A stretch of DNA of 64,000 nucleotides, taken from NCBI RefSeq assembly GCF_004217555.1, contig NZ_SHKW01000008.1:62001-126000 (forward strand). Direction: 5' to 3'. This stretch comes from Edaphobacter modestus (lineage in GTDB: Bacteria; Acidobacteriota; Terriglobia; Terriglobales; Acidobacteriaceae). Shown here one piece after another: positions 8,250-15,236 of the stretch; position 1 is the first letter of the stretch, and each line of letters starts with the position of its first letter. The notes below the pieces were generated by a model. That model did no database searches. It saw nothing but the letters and a program-made list of their open reading frames with translations, and was not told the origin of the DNA. A program made the position numbers and the translations under genes.

Positions 8250-8693
8250 CTAATCCTCGTAGTAGTCGTCGTCCTTAGCAGAGCAGCATGGGTCGTTGCG
8301 ATCTACTGTGTAGCCGCACTCGAAGCATTTGCGCTGCTTCACCCAACTACCGGTTTCGGCATCGTAGCGGCTGTTTGTGTTAGGACAACCCGTCTCATGA
8401 CAGAAAAGCCCTTGAATCATCAGTGCGGCACAGGAGTCGCAGTGAATACGTTCTGGCTTCGACAGTGCATCATTTTCCTTCACCGACACTTCGATCACCC
8501 GCCCTGTCCGCTTTCCGGTCCATGTTCGACGGTAGACATTATCAACGCGACTAGTTTTTCCGCCCTCATAGCTCTGCTTCTCAGACCGCGCAATCTCCCT
8601 TACCATTGCTTCAGTCGCGCGGATACCGCTATTGAATGCAAAGGTAATCTTCATCTGATCGGCTGCTTCGGCAACGTATTCGGTTCGTTTCAC
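8250..8693 (-). CDS. Zinc-ribbon hypothetical protein
   Basis: 147 residues. The C-terminal half has a dense set of metal-binding candidates: CDSC, CHETGC, then CFECGYTVDRNDPCC, ending in an acidic Asp/Tyr/Glu tail. The N-terminal half has no recognised domain. The CHETGC type of finger recurs in small phage and plasmid proteins. Single-gene unit with a terminator on each side. Confidence 0.6.
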   Translation of the reverse strand: MKRTEYVAEAADQMKITFAFNSGIRATEAMVREIARSEKQSYEGGKTSRVDNVYRRTWTGKRTGRVIEVSVKENDALSKPERIHCDSCAALMIQGLFCHETGCPNTNSRYDAETGSWVKQRKCFECGYTVDRNDPCCSAKDDDYYED

Positions 8694-8753
8694 TCTTGCA
8701 CCCCTTTTTCTTCACTCCCTTTACTCGGCAGCGCTCGTGGGCATGATGAGCGC

Positions 8754-8780
8754 AAAAAGCCCGGCCATTGAAGGCCGGGC
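8754..8780 (-). terminator. Intrinsic terminator
   Basis: Perfect eight-pair stem GCCCGGCC/GGCCGGGC, six-base loop, then TTTTT on the minus strand. It ends the transcript of the TGT-like gene. Confidence 0.8.
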
Positions 8781-8873
8781 CCCTTTCATGTGATTGATCG
8801 GTTCAGCTATTGGAACTCGACGCAGTCTTTGTGGTCGTACACAGGCCGGTCAGCATAGTTGCAACCCGCCCTT

Positions 8874-9944
8874 TTAGGCAGCCTCAGTATGAAACGTGTG
8901 ACGAATCGCTGCAGTCCGAACGTGGGCATGTACCTCGCATTTGACATAGCTGGCCCATGCACGATCCACGGCGTGAGCTACCACGGGATTTTCCCAGTAA
9001 CAGGTGTCCGTACCCGGTAAAGAGCGGCACAGGAATCCGTCGGGGTCTCCGAAAAAGGCGTGCATCTCGCTCAGGTCGAATCCTGAGGAGAATGCGATTT
9101 CGCGCAACAATGCATTCGACGCCCACTGGCTGGGACTGGAAATCGACTCAGTGTAATCCAGGCGGTAGTTTGAAGCCGCCAGCACCGGCGACTCGACTTC
9201 GTTGAAGAGGTTTTCGGGATTGGTGTCACGGAAAGCCTGCTCCGTGGCAGTCATTCTGCGACTCTTGCCAGTCACAGCACGGATCCGATTGGAATCCATC
9301 GTGATTGCGGTTGCCGGTGAGGTACGGCGAATCATGGCGAGTACCTCGTCTGCCCGTTTGTTTACGAGTCCCATACCCAATAGGTGAACACGCGCGGGCC
9401 GAACTGAGGCGAGGAAACGTTCCGCATCAGACAGGCTGGTAGCAGCCTTCTTCATGGTGAACGCAGGAACAAGTGGGACGCCGGCAGCTTCCTTTGCCGC
9501 GGCGTAGAACTCTTCGTGGGTTCGTCTCCCAAGCTGGAGCGGGATGAGGATATGGACGCCTAATTCCGCCAATTGCTTCAATTCTTGCCGATATTGCGCA
9601 AGCCGCCGTAGCGTCTCCTCCTGATCTCCTACGCGATCGGGCGCGACGACACTGAGGTTGCTCCCGAGTGCGTGCGCGAGGCGAAGATAGATAGCCAGGC
9701 GGCGGCGCCACTCTTTCGGGGTAATGGGTTTTGTGAGTTCGAGTTGCTTTGTATCCGGCGAGTAGCTGACTTCGCTGAAAGCGCCAGAGTCGAGAAAGAC
9801 AGGCCCTTGCATCTCCTCAAGATCTTTGATGGCAGTCTCACGGAGGTTTGAGGCCGAAGCTCCAATGGGGATTCCTGCGAGAGCAAAGCCTCTGATCTCG
9901 CGCGCCTCGTTTACACCAGAAGCGAAAGCCGTAATTTTTGACAT
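8874..9944 (-). CDS. TGT-fold / DpdA-like deazaguanine transglycosylase
   Basis: 356 residues from the ATG at 9944; the upstream extension to 10088 is low-complexity and overlaps another gene. Motifs follow the order of tRNA-guanine transglycosylases: FLDSGAFSEV (about 51-60, compare DSGGFQ), VAPDRVGD (100-107), IPLQLG (134-139, compare VQGG), HLLGMG (187-192, compare LMGVG) and MDSNR (216-220, compare DCV). Asp52 and Asp217 match the two family catalytic aspartates. Among TGT relatives, the short form with DSGAF resembles phage and plasmid DpdA enzymes, which insert 7-deazaguanines into DNA. No preQ0 pathway gene lies nearby, so substrate supply would be chromosomal. The family call is an inference from motifs. 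Confidence 0.55.
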   Translation of the reverse strand: MSKITAFASGVNEAREIRGFALAGIPIGASASNLRETAIKDLEEMQGPVFLDSGAFSEVSYSPDTKQLELTKPITPKEWRRRLAIYLRLAHALGSNLSVVAPDRVGDQEETLRRLAQYRQELKQLAELGVHILIPLQLGRRTHEEFYAAAKEAAGVPLVPAFTMKKAATSLSDAERFLASVRPARVHLLGMGLVNKRADEVLAMIRRTSPATAITMDSNRIRAVTGKSRRMTATEQAFRDTNPENLFNEVESPVLAASNYRLDYTESISSPSQWASNALLREIAFSSGFDLSEMHAFFGDPDGFLCRSLPGTDTCYWENPVVAHAVDRAWASYVKCEVHAHVRTAAIRHTFHTEAA

Positions 9945-9993
9945 GGGGGTCCGTCGACTGGAATGGTGTTTACGTTTGTTTGCTCGTCCTCGA

Positions 9994-10212
9994 TCAGTTC
10001 CAGCTTTCGTCGGTGAGAAATCGCTGGGCCGCGTTGGCAAGAGCATAGGCCGACGCAGCGGACCAGGTCTTGGTAAAGCCGAAATCAACGTATGTTACGG
10101 TTGCCGCGGGGTCCGTCTGGCGGAGGATGGCTCCGATATGAACGTAATAACCCTCCGAACCGCCCTTTATGGCGTAAGCGATCAGGAAACGGTAGCTGGC
10201 CGGAATTCGTAT
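9994..10212 (-). other. Protein-like open frame without a start codon
   Basis: The frame opens directly after the TAA that ends the 10213-10371 gene, and in the same frame. It reads ASYRFLIAYAIKGGSEGYYV, TYVDFGFTKTWSAASAYALA and ends FLTDESWN. No ATG, GTG or TTG is available. Either it is the second half of the upstream gene split by a nonsense change, or a separate gene whose start is lost. Confidence 0.4.
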
Positions 10213-10371
10213 TTAGAGTGCGCTGTATAAGGCAGGAGACATCGAGAAGTCATATTCCTCAGCAATGTTTCCACAATGCTTGTTGATGGCGGTGAGAAGA
10301 TCAGACACCAAAACACCTTCCTCGGCGATCCCATCGAGCTTGAAGTCGGTTACCATTTCCGTGCTATGCAT
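10213..10371 (-). CDS. Small acidic hypothetical protein (possibly truncated)
   Basis: 52 residues starting MHSTEMVTDFKLDG. Its ATG overlaps the reconstructed stop of the preceding gene by several bases, as in a tight operon. It may continue in frame beyond its TAA (see 9994-10212), which would give about 125 residues. Confidence 0.4.
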   Translation of the reverse strand: MHSTEMVTDFKLDGIAEEGVLVSDLLTAINKHCGNIAEEYDFSMSPALYSAL

Positions 10372-10586
10372 TTGCCCTGGCTCCTGTCTGCTCTGCGACA
10401 ATGTCGCTCAGAGAGTCTGCTACCTCGACCGCGAGATCCTGGCCGGTTTGAAGTGATGTACTCGGACACAGCCTTCCGCTCGTAGACGTTGCAACTGTCG
10501 AGCACACGAAATACGTCCACTTTTCGTAGCTTCGTTATATCGTCGGCCGCAATCTTGATCTTGATGATGCATTCGGGAATTCTCAT
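10364..10586 (-). pseudogene. Small hypothetical gene with one-base insertion
   Basis: ATG at 10586 inside an ATGA overlap with the previous gene. Reads MRIPECIIKIKIAADDITKL to about 10458, then turns Arg/Ser-rich. The +1 frame from there reads LQTGQDLAVEVADSLSDIVA and stops at 10364, overlapping the next start. Removing one base gives 74 codons. No family recognised. Confidence 0.4.
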
Positions 10587-10845
10587 TGGGTTTTTCCTGC
10601 GAAGCTCGTAGTCGTATCGACTACCTTGGTGGAGAGTTGGGTTCCTAAACTTTGCTGTTCCAAGTTGGATCCTCTCTGGATGATGGTCAGGAATGTTAGG
10701 AAGGCCTGCAGTGCTATCAGGCCGCTGTCGGAAAGAGCAAACCTTGTGCCGGCCTGCTTTCCTCGAACTCGTCTTCGAAAGACTCGAGCTCTGCCTGAGC
10801 ATTCAACCGCTGTTGCTTGAAGTCAGCGAGGACAACCTCGGTCAT
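10583..10845 (-). pseudogene. Small hypothetical gene with one-base deletion
   Basis: ATG at 10845; starts MTEVVLADFKQQRLNAQAEL. The frame stops at 10717, but another frame from about 10757 reads RFALSDSGLIALQAFLTFLT and ends TTTSFAGKTQ exactly at an ATGA overlap with the next gene. Adding one G at the GG near 10757 gives 88 codons. A hydrophobic segment in the second half could be a membrane helix. Confidence 0.4.
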
Positions 10846-10963
10846 CACCGATGCACCGCGCCATTCAGTACTTCGTGACTGGTGTACCGGCGCTTGTAAC
10901 GAACCCCGCAGTGACCGAAGTCTTGAGATTTTGATAAGCTCTCCTAGAAATGGGAGGTCACAA

Positions 10964-11377
10964 ATGCCGCAACCGTCCAACGCGACCGTTAGCATCGACG
11001 GACAAAAGTTCAATGCTGTTTCTGCCCATGTTGGGATGGATGCCCTTCATGACGGCTATGGATTACCACATATGGGGTCACTCCGCTGTTCGATCAGCTT
11101 TGTCGTTGACATTCACGACACACAGAACATGCCTTTTGCCACGCTGCAGAATCTCTTCTCACTTGCGGGCGTCGTCACCCGAGACAAGATCAAAAACATC
11201 AAGGTTGAGTTCTGGCAGGATGAAAATCAAGAGGACGCCATTTGCACCTATAGTTTTCAAGGGTGGATCAGTGGCTTTCACACGTCTGGAGGCGGAGGAA
11301 GCAATCATATCCTGAGCATAAAATTGCAGCCTGCTCTGGACCAGAAGCAATACATCGATATCAAGATGGGGAATTGA
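10964..11377 (+). CDS. Hcp-like (TssD) type VI secretion tube protein
   Basis: 137 residues from the ATG at 10964, which has GGGAGG at ideal spacing; the longer in-frame start at 10817 is not supported. The all-beta pattern (ATVSIDGQKFNAVSAHVGMD, then RCSISFVVDIHD, KIKNIKVEFWQDE, and the GGGGSNHILSIKLQPALDQ strand near the end) matches Hcp-family tube subunits of about 140-160 residues. No other type VI genes are in the window, so it would be an orphan Hcp that carries cargo. The amidase gene follows after three bases, pointing to Hcp-dependent delivery. Hcp assignment is by pattern, not by search. Confidence 0.6.
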   Translation: MPQPSNATVSIDGQKFNAVSAHVGMDALHDGYGLPHMGSLRCSISFVVDIHDTQNMPFATLQNLFSLAGVVTRDKIKNIKVEFWQDENQEDAICTYSFQGWISGFHTSGGGGSNHILSIKLQPALDQKQYIDIKMGN

Positions 11378-11380
11378 TCC

Positions 11381-12001
11381 ATGCTGAGGATTGATAACGA
11401 CGGAGTCATTCGTGATGCTCGTATCAAAGTGGAGTTGATTCCTCAGATTTCGCATGGCCCGCTGACGCTGATCGATGCGATTGTAGTCCATCAAACGGAT
11501 TCATCGACCGCCAAAGGCACTTTAGCAGGCTATCGCACAGGCGCTAAAGGAACCGGCGCTCACCTTTTGATCGACAAGGATGGAACTCTGTATCAGACGG
11601 TGTCGTTTCATCAGAAATGTTGGCATGTAGGTCCAATCCTATCAAGGTGTTATCAGAAACACTCCTGTGTTCCGAAAGACGAAGAGTATTATCACTCGCT
11701 TACCAAAAGTACGGGTGGGATTAACGGTAGCTATGCGCGAGCAATGGATAAGCGAGAGGAAACCAAGAAGTATCCTGACCGTTACCCAAGCAACAGCGAT
11801 TCTATTGGAATAGAGATAGTAGGAAGGAGCTTGGACAATTTTGGCAATCACTTCGAATCCCCCACCACACAGCAGCAGCAGTCGTTGCATTGGCTGATCG
11901 AAGGTCTTTTAGATTCGCTTCATTTACAACGCACCGATATTTATCGTCACCCACAAATATCGAGGAAAGGCGCAGGGGAGGCTGCCGATGCGACGTGGTA
12001 G
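11381..12001 (+). CDS. N-acetylmuramoyl-L-alanine amidase (zinc amidase, putative T6SS effector)
   Basis: 206 residues, amidase_2/PGRP fold. Visible signature: DAIVVHQTD with His37, GTGAHLLIDKDGTLYQTV with His61, CWHVG with His82, SIGIEIVG, and a C-terminal IYRHPQISRKGAGEA with His190 and Lys196. These match zinc ligands and catalytic residues of peptidoglycan amidases, which cut between MurNAc and the stem peptide. There is no signal peptide, so it must be exported by another route. The C-terminal HPxIS-K-EA pattern is common in secretion-delivered amidases. Directly follows Hcp and overlaps the next gene by 14 bases. Confidence 0.8.
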   Translation: MLRIDNDGVIRDARIKVELIPQISHGPLTLIDAIVVHQTDSSTAKGTLAGYRTGAKGTGAHLLIDKDGTLYQTVSFHQKCWHVGPILSRCYQKHSCVPKDEEYYHSLTKSTGGINGSYARAMDKREETKKYPDRYPSNSDSIGIEIVGRSLDNFGNHFESPTTQQQQSLHWLIEGLLDSLHLQRTDIYRHPQISRKGAGEAADATW

Positions 12002-12371
12002 TTTACTTTTCTTAAGTGTGATCCTGCTTGGAGCAAAACAGCAGCCGGCGCACTATCCACTTCCAAAATCAGCCGACATTACGATTGGTCAGCCACAATG
12101 GAAACAAGGGGATATAGATGCAGATTCTTGTAGGCGATATCATCTAACCCCTGAACAGATACGGAAACAATTTCGCACCTACCGCCTTCTCAGTCCGGGA
12201 GACGTGCATGACAGTTACACTGTTTTTCAATGTTGGATAAATGGAACTGTGAAAGTGGCTGGTAAGACGTTTACATGGGAGAGTCGTCCCGGAAATCTAA
12301 TGGAGACGAATTGGCCGGACGGCGCAAAAAAGATGCTCGGTGGAAAGCCATCAGGAGAATTAAAAGATTAA
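11988..12371 (+). CDS. Exported putative immunity protein for the amidase
   Basis: 127 residues. N-terminus MRRGSLLFLSVILLGAKQQ has a basic start and a hydrophobic core typical of a Sec signal, so the mature protein acts in the periplasm, where an incoming amidase would work. The start lies inside the amidase gene (14-base overlap). Length, export and position fit a Tai-like immunity protein. No conserved family is recognised. Confidence 0.55.
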   Translation: MRRGSLLFLSVILLGAKQQPAHYPLPKSADITIGQPQWKQGDIDADSCRRYHLTPEQIRKQFRTYRLLSPGDVHDSYTVFQCWINGTVKVAGKTFTWESRPGNLMETNWPDGAKKMLGGKPSGELKD

Positions 12372-12459
12372 AGGCAACCAAGAGCGGTGGTTTTAGGCTC
12401 ATTCGTACCTGATTGTGAGGATATCCGCATACGGCTTACACGATAAGGAAGTTTTATCG

Positions 12460-12609
12460 TTATGTGAGGTTCAATTCGACGGGATCCACTTGAAAAGAGC
12501 CGCCACGACCGCAGACCGCGAGCGGCCTCTCGCGCAACGCCCAGCACATGGTCCGGAAAGATATGCGCCGACGGAGCCACAACGCAAAAGCAGTCATACA
12601 ATAGCTCAT
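12460..12609 (-). CDS. Possible small protein coupled to upstream gene
   Basis: 49 codons from an ATG that overlaps the stop of the preceding small gene (ATGA). Arg/Cys-rich sequence of no known family. Supported only by the overlap and open frame. Confidence 0.25.
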   Translation of the reverse strand: MSYCMTAFALWLRRRISFRTMCWALRERPLAVCGRGGSFQVDPVELNLT

Positions 12610-12743
12610 CTCGTACTCCTTGCAACATTCTGGGGCCCATATTTCGAGAGCATGGCGACACTGGCTAGGCGGCTGAGACCGTCCTGACTCGGACCGATCG
12701 GTTTACCGGCCTCCAGCACGCCGCGTTCGAGGAGCTCGCGCAT
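12606..12743 (-). CDS. Small hypothetical protein (45 residues)
   Basis: Starts at the ATG at 12743, five bases after the stop of the 12749-12988 frame. Reads MRELLERGVLEAGKPIGPSQ, DGLSRLASVAMLSKYG, which looks like a folded helical peptide. No family recognised. Confidence 0.4.
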   Translation of the reverse strand: MRELLERGVLEAGKPIGPSQDGLSRLASVAMLSKYGPQNVARSTR

Positions 12744-12748
12744 GGCAA

Positions 12749-12988
12749 TTACTCGTTGACAGTTTTACCCGCGGTTTTGCCTTTGTAGCGAACAGCTCTC
12801 ACAACCAATTCGTCTCCCATATTCCGGCCGGAAAATTTTGGCCGCTTTCTGATCTCTGCAAATGCACGATTGATCGCCGTACCAAAGCCAGAGGCCTCAA
12901 CGGTGGCGTTGTCACTCGCGCGGCCACCAGGGAGACCACGGAATTCCAAGGCGGGCGATTCCTTTCTGTAAATTACCCTTCCGCTCAA
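12749..12988 (-). CDS. Hypothetical protein, possibly N-terminally truncated
   Basis: 79 residues with only a TTG start and no ribosome-binding site. Reads FRGLPGGRASDNATVEASGF and KRPKFSGRNMGDELVVRAVR. Protein-like and followed closely by the next small gene, but the missing good start suggests a damaged 5' end. Confidence 0.4.
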   Translation of the reverse strand: MSGRVIYRKESPALEFRGLPGGRASDNATVEASGFGTAINRAFAEIRKRPKFSGRNMGDELVVRAVRYKGKTAGKTVNE

Positions 12989-13039
12989 CGCGCTATTTCA
13001 AAGCCGCGAATGAGCGAAAGTATGGGATCTTCATTTGGT

Positions 13040-13699
13040 TTACTTAGTGGCGTGGTTGATTGCTTCCAGAAGCGTCGCAACGACCTTTGCCGGGTCGGTC
13101 TCTGTGCTCGGCAAGCTGGTCTCTACGCTCTGGCCATCCAGAAACTGATTCAGGTCAGCGTCTGCGTAGACGTCCGCGCCCCACGTCTCAAGGCTGTCGC
13201 CGGCAACGTAGTATTTACCACTCATAGGAAAGAGAACCGTCCAGAGGTTGCCGCCTGAGTGCCAGAGTTTGGCATAAATGCCCTGCATCTGGAACTTCTC
13301 AGCGATGGCTTCCATGAGCGCTCTGCCCTCTAGCGGCTCCGTCTCCACTGCCGCTGACTGCCCATGAGCCGCCCGAACGCTGCGGATGATCTCCGGAACC
13401 TTGTCGAAGCTGTCACCAGCATATAGGTCGAACATATGCCCGTTGGAGTCTTCAACTGCCACATAAAACCGTTCCGCCTTGGGCATCTCCCGCTTCTCAG
13501 GCTCCGGGTGCTCCACGTGCACAGCAAGCAACATGTTGCTGTTCGTCTCCGTCCTCAGATGGAAGCTCGGGCATACGTTGTTGTGCCAGCTCGAATCCTC
13601 TAAGATGCCCCGCCTTACCATGTTGTCTAGGTCTCGCGGCACTCGGCACTCCTCCCCGAATTCACGAACCCACAACCTAGCGTCTTTATTCGTCGTCAT
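13040..13699 (-). CDS. Hypothetical protein
   Basis: 219 residues from the ATG at 13699, preceded by GGAAGGGGAAG. No signal peptide. Contains ERFYVAVEDSNGHMFDLYAG and LWHSGGNLWTVLFPMSGKYY. No family recognised. IS copy 1 is inserted about 50 bases upstream, probably between this gene and its original promoter or upstream neighbour. Confidence 0.55.
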   Translation of the reverse strand: MTTNKDARLWVREFGEECRVPRDLDNMVRRGILEDSSWHNNVCPSFHLRTETNSNMLLAVHVEHPEPEKREMPKAERFYVAVEDSNGHMFDLYAGDSFDKVPEIIRSVRAAHGQSAAVETEPLEGRALMEAIAEKFQMQGIYAKLWHSGGNLWTVLFPMSGKYYVAGDSLETWGADVYADADLNQFLDGQSVETSLPSTETDPAKVVATLLEAINHATK

Positions 13700-13751
13700 C
13701 GAACTTCCCCTTCCTGCTCTTGAAACTCCGCGTCTAACCCGTGTCACCTAG

Positions 13752-14915
13752 GGAGCGTCTGCGCAGGGTTTGATTTCTTGATGATGGCGATCCTGCATTG
13801 AAGACGGGTGATTTTGGTGGGGTTCGGGTCGAAGCTGAGTTTGATTTGCACCCTCAAGAGTCCGGTCTCAGCAGCCACCGGACGCACTACGCCCCCAGTA
13901 CGGCCAGGCGTTTGCGATGCAGGTAGAGATTGATCAGAGCGAAGTTCGCGCAGAGCCGGTGATGGTTCTTCGCGATGCCACGATAGCGCACCTTGTCGAA
14001 GCCGAAGACGCGCTTCAGGATGCGGAACACATGTTCTACTTTCGCTCTTACTTTCGACTTGGTTGTGTTCTTTCGTTTCGCTTCTTCGTCCACATAGTTT
14101 TTGAACTTCGTCCTGCGGCAGGTCATGTCCTGCGCGTGTGGCGCGGCCTCGTGGATCGCCTCTGTCTGGCCCTGATAGCCGCCGTCGCCCCACACCTTTC
14201 GCTCTTCGCCGTGCAGCAGGTCGGGCAGCATGTGCTTGTCGGCCACCGAGGCCGCCGACGTGCAGACCGAATGCACCACGCCCTCTTTGCTGTCCACCCC
14301 GATATGCGCCTTCAGACCGAAGTACCACTGGTTCCCCTTCCTGGTCTGGTGCATCTCCGGGTCACGCTCGCCGGACTGGTTCTTGGTGGAGGAAGGCGCA
14401 TGGATAATGGTCGCATCCACGATCGTGCCTGTCGCAATGCGGATGCCCCTGGCCTCCAGATGCACGTTCACAGCCTCCAGCATCAGACCGCCCAGATCGT
14501 GCTTCTCCAGCAGATGGCGGAAGCGGCAGGCGGTCGTCTCGTCCGGCGCCGGAGCGACGCCCAGGTCTACACCCACGAACCGCCGCAGCGCGGCAGATTC
14601 GTACAACGCCTCTTCCACCCCGGGATCCGACAGGTTGAACCATTGCTGAACAAAGTACGTCCGTAGCATGATCGAGAGGCCCACAGGTTGCCGTCCGTTG
14701 CCCGCCTTCGCGTAGTGCGGACGCACCAGAGACTCCAGCGCCGACCACGGAACCACACGCTCCATCTCCTCCAGAAACAGCTCCCGCCGACTCTTCCGAC
14801 CGTACTTCTCAAACACACCCTGACTCGCCAGACTCTGCTGCTTCATCCCCGCTCACCTCGCCAACCATACGATTAATCAATCAGGACGCGGATGCAGAAC
14901 TTGTGCAGAGATTCC
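13752..14915 (-). mobile_element. IS5-family insertion sequence, copy 1
   Basis: 1164 bases flanked on both sides by CTAG (13748-13751 and 14916-14919), the 4-bp target duplication common in this family. Ends are imperfect inverted repeats: GGGAGCGTCTGCGCA at the left against GGGAATCTCTGCACA read from the right (counting the G of CTAG). It differs from copy 2 (48980-50143) at only about six positions, so both moved recently. Confidence 0.85.
13887..14846 (-). CDS. IS5-family transposase
   Basis: 319 residues, DDE transposase. N-terminal DUF772-like domain (KYGRKSRRELFLEEMERVVP, LGLSIMLRTYFVQQWFNLSD-like), catalytic region with VDATIIHAPSSTKN, GLKAHIGVDSKEGVVHS, a KVWGDGGYQGQ motif and the Y-x2-R...E-like KVEHVFRILKRVFGF helix. 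Length is typical. One residue differs from copy 2 (Ala47 here, Gly there). A long plus-strand frame over it is a codon-bias shadow. Confidence 0.92.
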   Translation of the reverse strand: MKQQSLASQGVFEKYGRKSRRELFLEEMERVVPWSALESLVRPHYAKAGNGRQPVGLSIMLRTYFVQQWFNLSDPGVEEALYESAALRRFVGVDLGVAPAPDETTACRFRHLLEKHDLGGLMLEAVNVHLEARGIRIATGTIVDATIIHAPSSTKNQSGERDPEMHQTRKGNQWYFGLKAHIGVDSKEGVVHSVCTSAASVADKHMLPDLLHGEERKVWGDGGYQGQTEAIHEAAPHAQDMTCRRTKFKNYVDEEAKRKNTTKSKVRAKVEHVFRILKRVFGFDKVRYRGIAKNHHRLCANFALINLYLHRKRLAVLGA

Positions 14916-15102
14916 CTAGTTGGATTTGGGTTGTTTTGGGTACCAGTTCCAGAGACGAGCCTTGCGCATGTAGCGGTGCCCATTTCCAGCACCGGCCCGT
15001 CCATCCCGCCATATCCAGGCGCTGTACGTGTGTATTTCGTCGGTGAGTTGAAGTTCGGAAATTGGTGTGGCTACGGTCTGCAACTGGCATCGCAACGCTC
15101 AT
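14916..15102 (-). pseudogene. Small hypothetical gene ending at the IS junction
   Basis: ATG at 15102 with GGAGG five bases upstream. The ATG frame soon reads unlike protein; shifting by one base at the CC near 15085 gives QLQTVATPISELQLTDEIHT, YSAWIWRDGRAGAGNG and the end NWYPKQPKSN. That frame stops at a TAG which is part of the CTAG target duplicate, so the insertion kept the stop intact. 62 codons after removing one base. Confidence 0.4.
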
Positions 15103-15184
15103 AAAGATCCTCCCGAGCCTCCTTTAGCTTTTTTATCTAATCCCCTATTTATCGGAGTCGGGGAGGTAAAGCAGATGGGAAATC

Positions 15185-15219
15185 AAAAAGAGCGGCACAC
15201 GCCGAAACGTATGCCGCTC
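15185..15219 (-). terminator. Intrinsic terminator of the helicase gene
   Basis: Stem GAGCGGCA/TGCCGCTC followed by TTTTT on the minus strand, about 18 bases past the helicase stop. Confidence 0.8.
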
Positions 15220-15236
15220 CCTGGACTGTCGGCCGG

